DNA of 54,481 nt from Legionella londiniensis (GTDB lineage: Bacteria; Pseudomonadota; Gammaproteobacteria; Legionellales; Legionellaceae). The notes beneath the pieces are model-generated. The model did no database searches, was not told the origin of the DNA, and saw only the letters and a list, made by a program, of their open reading frames with translations. This document shows positions 52,058 through 54,481 of the stretch, in pieces. Each line of letters begins with the position of its first letter. Positions within the stretch are counted from its first letter, which is position 1. Location: assembly GCF_001467825.1 (NCBI RefSeq), contig NZ_LNYK01000014.1, forward strand, positions 43,208 through 97,688, given 5' to 3'. The position numbers and the translations under genes are program-made.

Positions 52058-54194
52058 AAGCATCAACTAGTTTCATTAAATTGCTGATAATACGTAAACC
52101 GGCCTGTTGATGCATGGTCAGAATGGTTTCCGGGTGAAATTGAACAGCAAAGACAGGAAGCCTTTGATGCGATACCGCCATAACAATTCCGTCTTCACTG
52201 ACAGCCGTGGCCGTTAAATCAGGAGGCAAGGCTTCCAATGGAGCATAGAGCGAATGATAACGCCCTGCCCTGAAAGATTCTCCTAGGCCGGAAAACAATC
52301 CGTCATTTTGCAAAACTTGAATCATTGAGGCCTTGCCATGCATCGGATAATCAAGCACCTTCAATTGCCCGCCAAAATACTCCACAATTCCCTGCAAACC
52401 AAGACAGACTCCAAATAAAGGAATATGCCTGTCTAATACTGCTTTAATGGTTTCTTTAAGATTAAAATCCGAGGGCTTACCCGGCCCCGGGGATAGTACC
52501 ACTAAATCATAGGTTGAATGCCCCAAATAAGCCAGTGCATTATCATGACGCACAGTCAGCACCTTTGCGCCAGTTTGACGGATATAGTTCGCAAGTGTAT
52601 GGACAAAAGAATCCTGATGATCAATCAGTAGAACTTTCTTACCCTGGCCATGGGACGGCATAAACGCGGTATTATGAGATTCTCTCCCCTCTTGTTTTTG
52701 CAAGAGGTCTAAAATCGCCGCGGCTTTAAGGCGGGTTTCAGCTTCTTCTGCCTCCGGCAAGGAATCATAAAGCAAAGTAGCCCCAACACGGATCTCTGCA
52801 ATGCCTTCTTTTATCCGCATGGTTCTTAAAACCAGTCCTGAATTCAAATTGCCATTAAAATTAAACCAGCCAACAGCGCCGCCATACCATTTTCTGGGTG
52901 ATTTTTCATGCTCTTCAATAAAATTCATTGCCCAAAGTTTTGGTGCGCCGGTTACAGTCACAACCCACATATGGGTTAAAAAAGCATCAATGGCATCAAA
53001 GCCTTCGCGCAACTGTCCCTCAACATGATCGACTGTGTGAATTAGCCGGGAATAAAGTTCAATCTGACGCCGACCAATCACGCGAACGCTGCCCGCCTCA
53101 CAAATACGGGATTTATCATTGCGGTCCACATCCGTACACATGGTCAATTCAGATTCTTCTTTTTCAGAATCAAGCAGAATTTGAATGTTGTGCGCATCTT
53201 CCATGGCATCACTTCCACGCTTAATCGTGCCTGAAATGGGACAGGTTTCAATGCGTTTCCCTTGTACGCGCACATACATTTCAGGAGATGCCCCTGCAAG
53301 ATATTCGTTTTCACCAAGATTCATTAAAAAACCGTAAGGAGAAGGATTTACATCGCGCAGGCGGCGAAAGACAACAGAGGGAGGCTGCGGGCAATGACGG
53401 AAAAAAGTCTGGCTGGGCACCACTTCAAATAAATCGCCTCTGGCAAAATAGGATTTTGCCTTGCTGACTACGGCTGCATATTCACCGGGTTCATGATCAG
53501 CGTTGATTTCAGGTTTATGGATGGGTAGATAAGGCGCATACTCTCCATCACGAGCCAGACCCTGAGTTGTTTTACCCTGATAAAAAAAATCATAACGGCG
53601 AATGAACGCTTCTTCTTTACGATGATTGACTACTAAAATTTCATCGGGTAAGTACAACACCATATCCCGTTGTTCGCCATTCCTGCTTTTTGCGGCCTTA
53701 ACTGACTCAAACTGAAAAATCAGGTCATACCCAAAAGCGCCATACAAGCCGAGATAGCCTTCATCTGATTTAAAAAAATGGATTATTTTTCGAAGAACTA
53801 AAAATATAGACGGCTGCCTGCTGCGCTCTTCCTCGGTAAAAATTGCTTGAGAATCTTTAACAGCGAGACGAAAACTCGTTTTTTCCCAATCCACCAATGC
53901 CACATCAGGATCTTCTGCCAATAAATCTTTTATCATTGCCAAAAGCAATTCACCGCGCTGATTGAGCGCCTGAAGTTTAAGCTTGTTTTTTATGGCGGAA
54001 ATCGCCAGGGGCGGATTATAAAAACCAATATCCCAGCAGGTGTATCGACCGGGATATTCAAAGCTTGATGCAAATAAAGCTCCACGCTGGGAATCCAGCC
54101 GTTCAAGCAAGGGTAAAAGCGCATGAGGATAAGATAAAGCCTGCTCTTCATACTCAATGACCGCGCCGCCCGCTGTTTTATATTGCTGCAACAT
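52047..54194 (-). CDS. trpE(G): Anthranilate synthase, fused TrpE-TrpG
   Basis: A 715-residue fusion making anthranilate from chorismate and glutamine. Residues ~1-505 are the TrpE chorismate-binding part: FEVVPSQTFFR, SPEMYVRV, CPISGTIKRG, ELTMCTDVDRND and TVTGAPKLWAMNFI. After a short linker, ~520-715 is the glutamine amidotransferase: LSPGPGKP, nucleophile Cys in FGVCLGLQG, and His-Glu in QFHPETIL. TrpE-TrpG fusions occur in alphaproteobacteria and some others; the related PhzE has the same order, so phenazine-type ADIC synthesis is a less likely alternative. No other trp gene and no leader peptide with Trp codons is nearby. Confidence 0.92.
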   Translation of the reverse strand: MLQQYKTAGGAVIEYEEQALSYPHALLPLLERLDSQRGALFASSFEYPGRYTCWDIGFYNPPLAISAIKNKLKLQALNQRGELLLAMIKDLLAEDPDVALVDWEKTSFRLAVKDSQAIFTEEERSRQPSIFLVLRKIIHFFKSDEGYLGLYGAFGYDLIFQFESVKAAKSRNGEQRDMVLYLPDEILVVNHRKEEAFIRRYDFFYQGKTTQGLARDGEYAPYLPIHKPEINADHEPGEYAAVVSKAKSYFARGDLFEVVPSQTFFRHCPQPPSVVFRRLRDVNPSPYGFLMNLGENEYLAGASPEMYVRVQGKRIETCPISGTIKRGSDAMEDAHNIQILLDSEKEESELTMCTDVDRNDKSRICEAGSVRVIGRRQIELYSRLIHTVDHVEGQLREGFDAIDAFLTHMWVVTVTGAPKLWAMNFIEEHEKSPRKWYGGAVGWFNFNGNLNSGLVLRTMRIKEGIAEIRVGATLLYDSLPEAEEAETRLKAAAILDLLQKQEGRESHNTAFMPSHGQGKKVLLIDHQDSFVHTLANYIRQTGAKVLTVRHDNALAYLGHSTYDLVVLSPGPGKPSDFNLKETIKAVLDRHIPLFGVCLGLQGIVEYFGGQLKVLDYPMHGKASMIQVLQNDGLFSGLGESFRAGRYHSLYAPLEALPPDLTATAVSEDGIVMAVSHQRLPVFAVQFHPETILTMHQQAGLRIISNLMKLVDAYAG

Positions 54195-54420
54195 AAATTA
54201 TGACTCGAAGGTTGATTAAACTTGATGGGTATGATTTTTCATTCTACTGCAAGAGATACGATTTAAAAATTAATTTTTCCAAAATAGTGTGGTTTGTAGA
54301 ATTCAATCAACCCCGTTTCCCCTTCTTGCAAACGAGGGGTTCTGCTCTTGCAAGATTTTGGAATTTTATATAAAAAGAGAATCCCTTTATTCATATATAT
54401 TAGGTTCAATCACCATTTAA
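54195..54420. other. Intergenic region upstream of trpE-trpG
   Basis: 226 bases. It has a stem with AACCCC-GTTT (54309-54318) pairing to AAAC-GA-GGGGTT (54330-54341) with a 2-base bulge, no T-run on either side. No run of Trp codons, so a classical trp attenuator is not seen. The rest is AT-rich. Confidence 0.4.
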
Positions 54421-54481
54421 TTATGCCCAAATAGCAATGGCAGCGAGAGCAATGGACGAGATAAAAATGGAGTCACAACGG
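54421..54481 (-). CDS. Possible C-terminal end of a protein from beyond the window
   Basis: On the minus strand one frame is open from the window edge to a TAA at 54421-54423. The ~19 residues end in a hydrophobic stretch (IFISSIALAAIAIWA), compatible with the last helix of a membrane protein. Too short to be sure. Confidence 0.3.
   Translation of the reverse strand, partial: RCDSIFISSIALAAIAIWA

Noticed and set aside
54195-54420. trp-type attenuator before trpE-trpG
   Set aside because: No small frame with neighbouring Trp codons and no hairpin followed by a T-run were found on the minus strand.

Overview
The window reads as a chromosomal segment of a Legionellales-type gammaproteobacterium (Legionella, Coxiella or Aquicella relatives). 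The clues are gammaproteobacterial housekeeping blocks (rpsB-tsf-pyrH-frr divergent from map-glnD, guaB-guaA-tadA, minDE, bamD, rdgC, a long FadE), an operon laid out like the Legionella NO-sensing NosP/NahK/c-di-GMP locus, a phospholipase C-like protein of the Legionella/Pseudomonas fluorescens type, and an F-box protein of the sort these intracellular bacteria inject into eukaryotic hosts. The placement is inferred from gene content, not from a database search.

Layout. 1-2990 is a decayed mobile island: a broken Tn3-family transposase, an apparently intact higBA toxin-antitoxin pair with its own promoter/operator, and a UmuD C-terminal scrap. 3.0-12.3 kb carries accessory metabolism: a long beta-carbonic anhydrase, a tandem universal stress protein, an SDR, a GNAT-nitrilase fusion, the phospholipase C-like protein, and an AstE/AspA-like protein that has lost its metal ligands, translationally coupled to an MFS transporter. 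12.3-17.2 kb (minus strand) is the FIST (NosP-like) / PAS histidine kinase / REC-PAS-GGDEF-EAL operon, with a stand-alone small-molecule-kinase-like gene divergent from it. 18.4-23.6 kb (minus) is a co-directional set: pncB, pncA, capA-like, cysQ-like and a divergent PRPP synthase, together suited to nicotinamide salvage to NaMN.

23.7-28.8 kb holds a 3-methyladenine glycosylase, an unknown small protein, flgM behind a near-consensus sigma-28 promoter (so the cell is probably flagellated), an HSD10-like dehydrogenase, an isochorismatase-fold hydrolase, the F-box protein preceded by a perfect 21-bp inverted repeat, and an outer-membrane barrel protein. 28.9-43.5 kb is core genome: rdgC, bamD, frr, pyrH, tsf, rpsB, a Spy/CpxP-like periplasmic protein, map, glnD, tadA, guaA, guaB, minD and minE. 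Two REP-like palindromes sit in the convergent gaps here. 43.5-54.2 kb is a long minus-strand run: trpE-trpG fusion, clcA, ugpA, ugpE, ugpC, a DUF1189 protein, an alpha/beta hydrolase and fadE. It joins glycerol-3-phosphate uptake with lipid hydrolysis and beta-oxidation, but no ugpB is present.

No rRNA, convincing tRNA, CRISPR array or intact insertion sequence was seen. Many genes overlap by 4-20 bases, so translational coupling is common. The most notable observations are the metal-ligand-less AstE homologue, the perfect 21-bp palindrome before the F-box gene, the sigma-28 promoter of flgM, the rdgC ribosome-binding site buried in a hairpin, and the clustered NAD-salvage genes.
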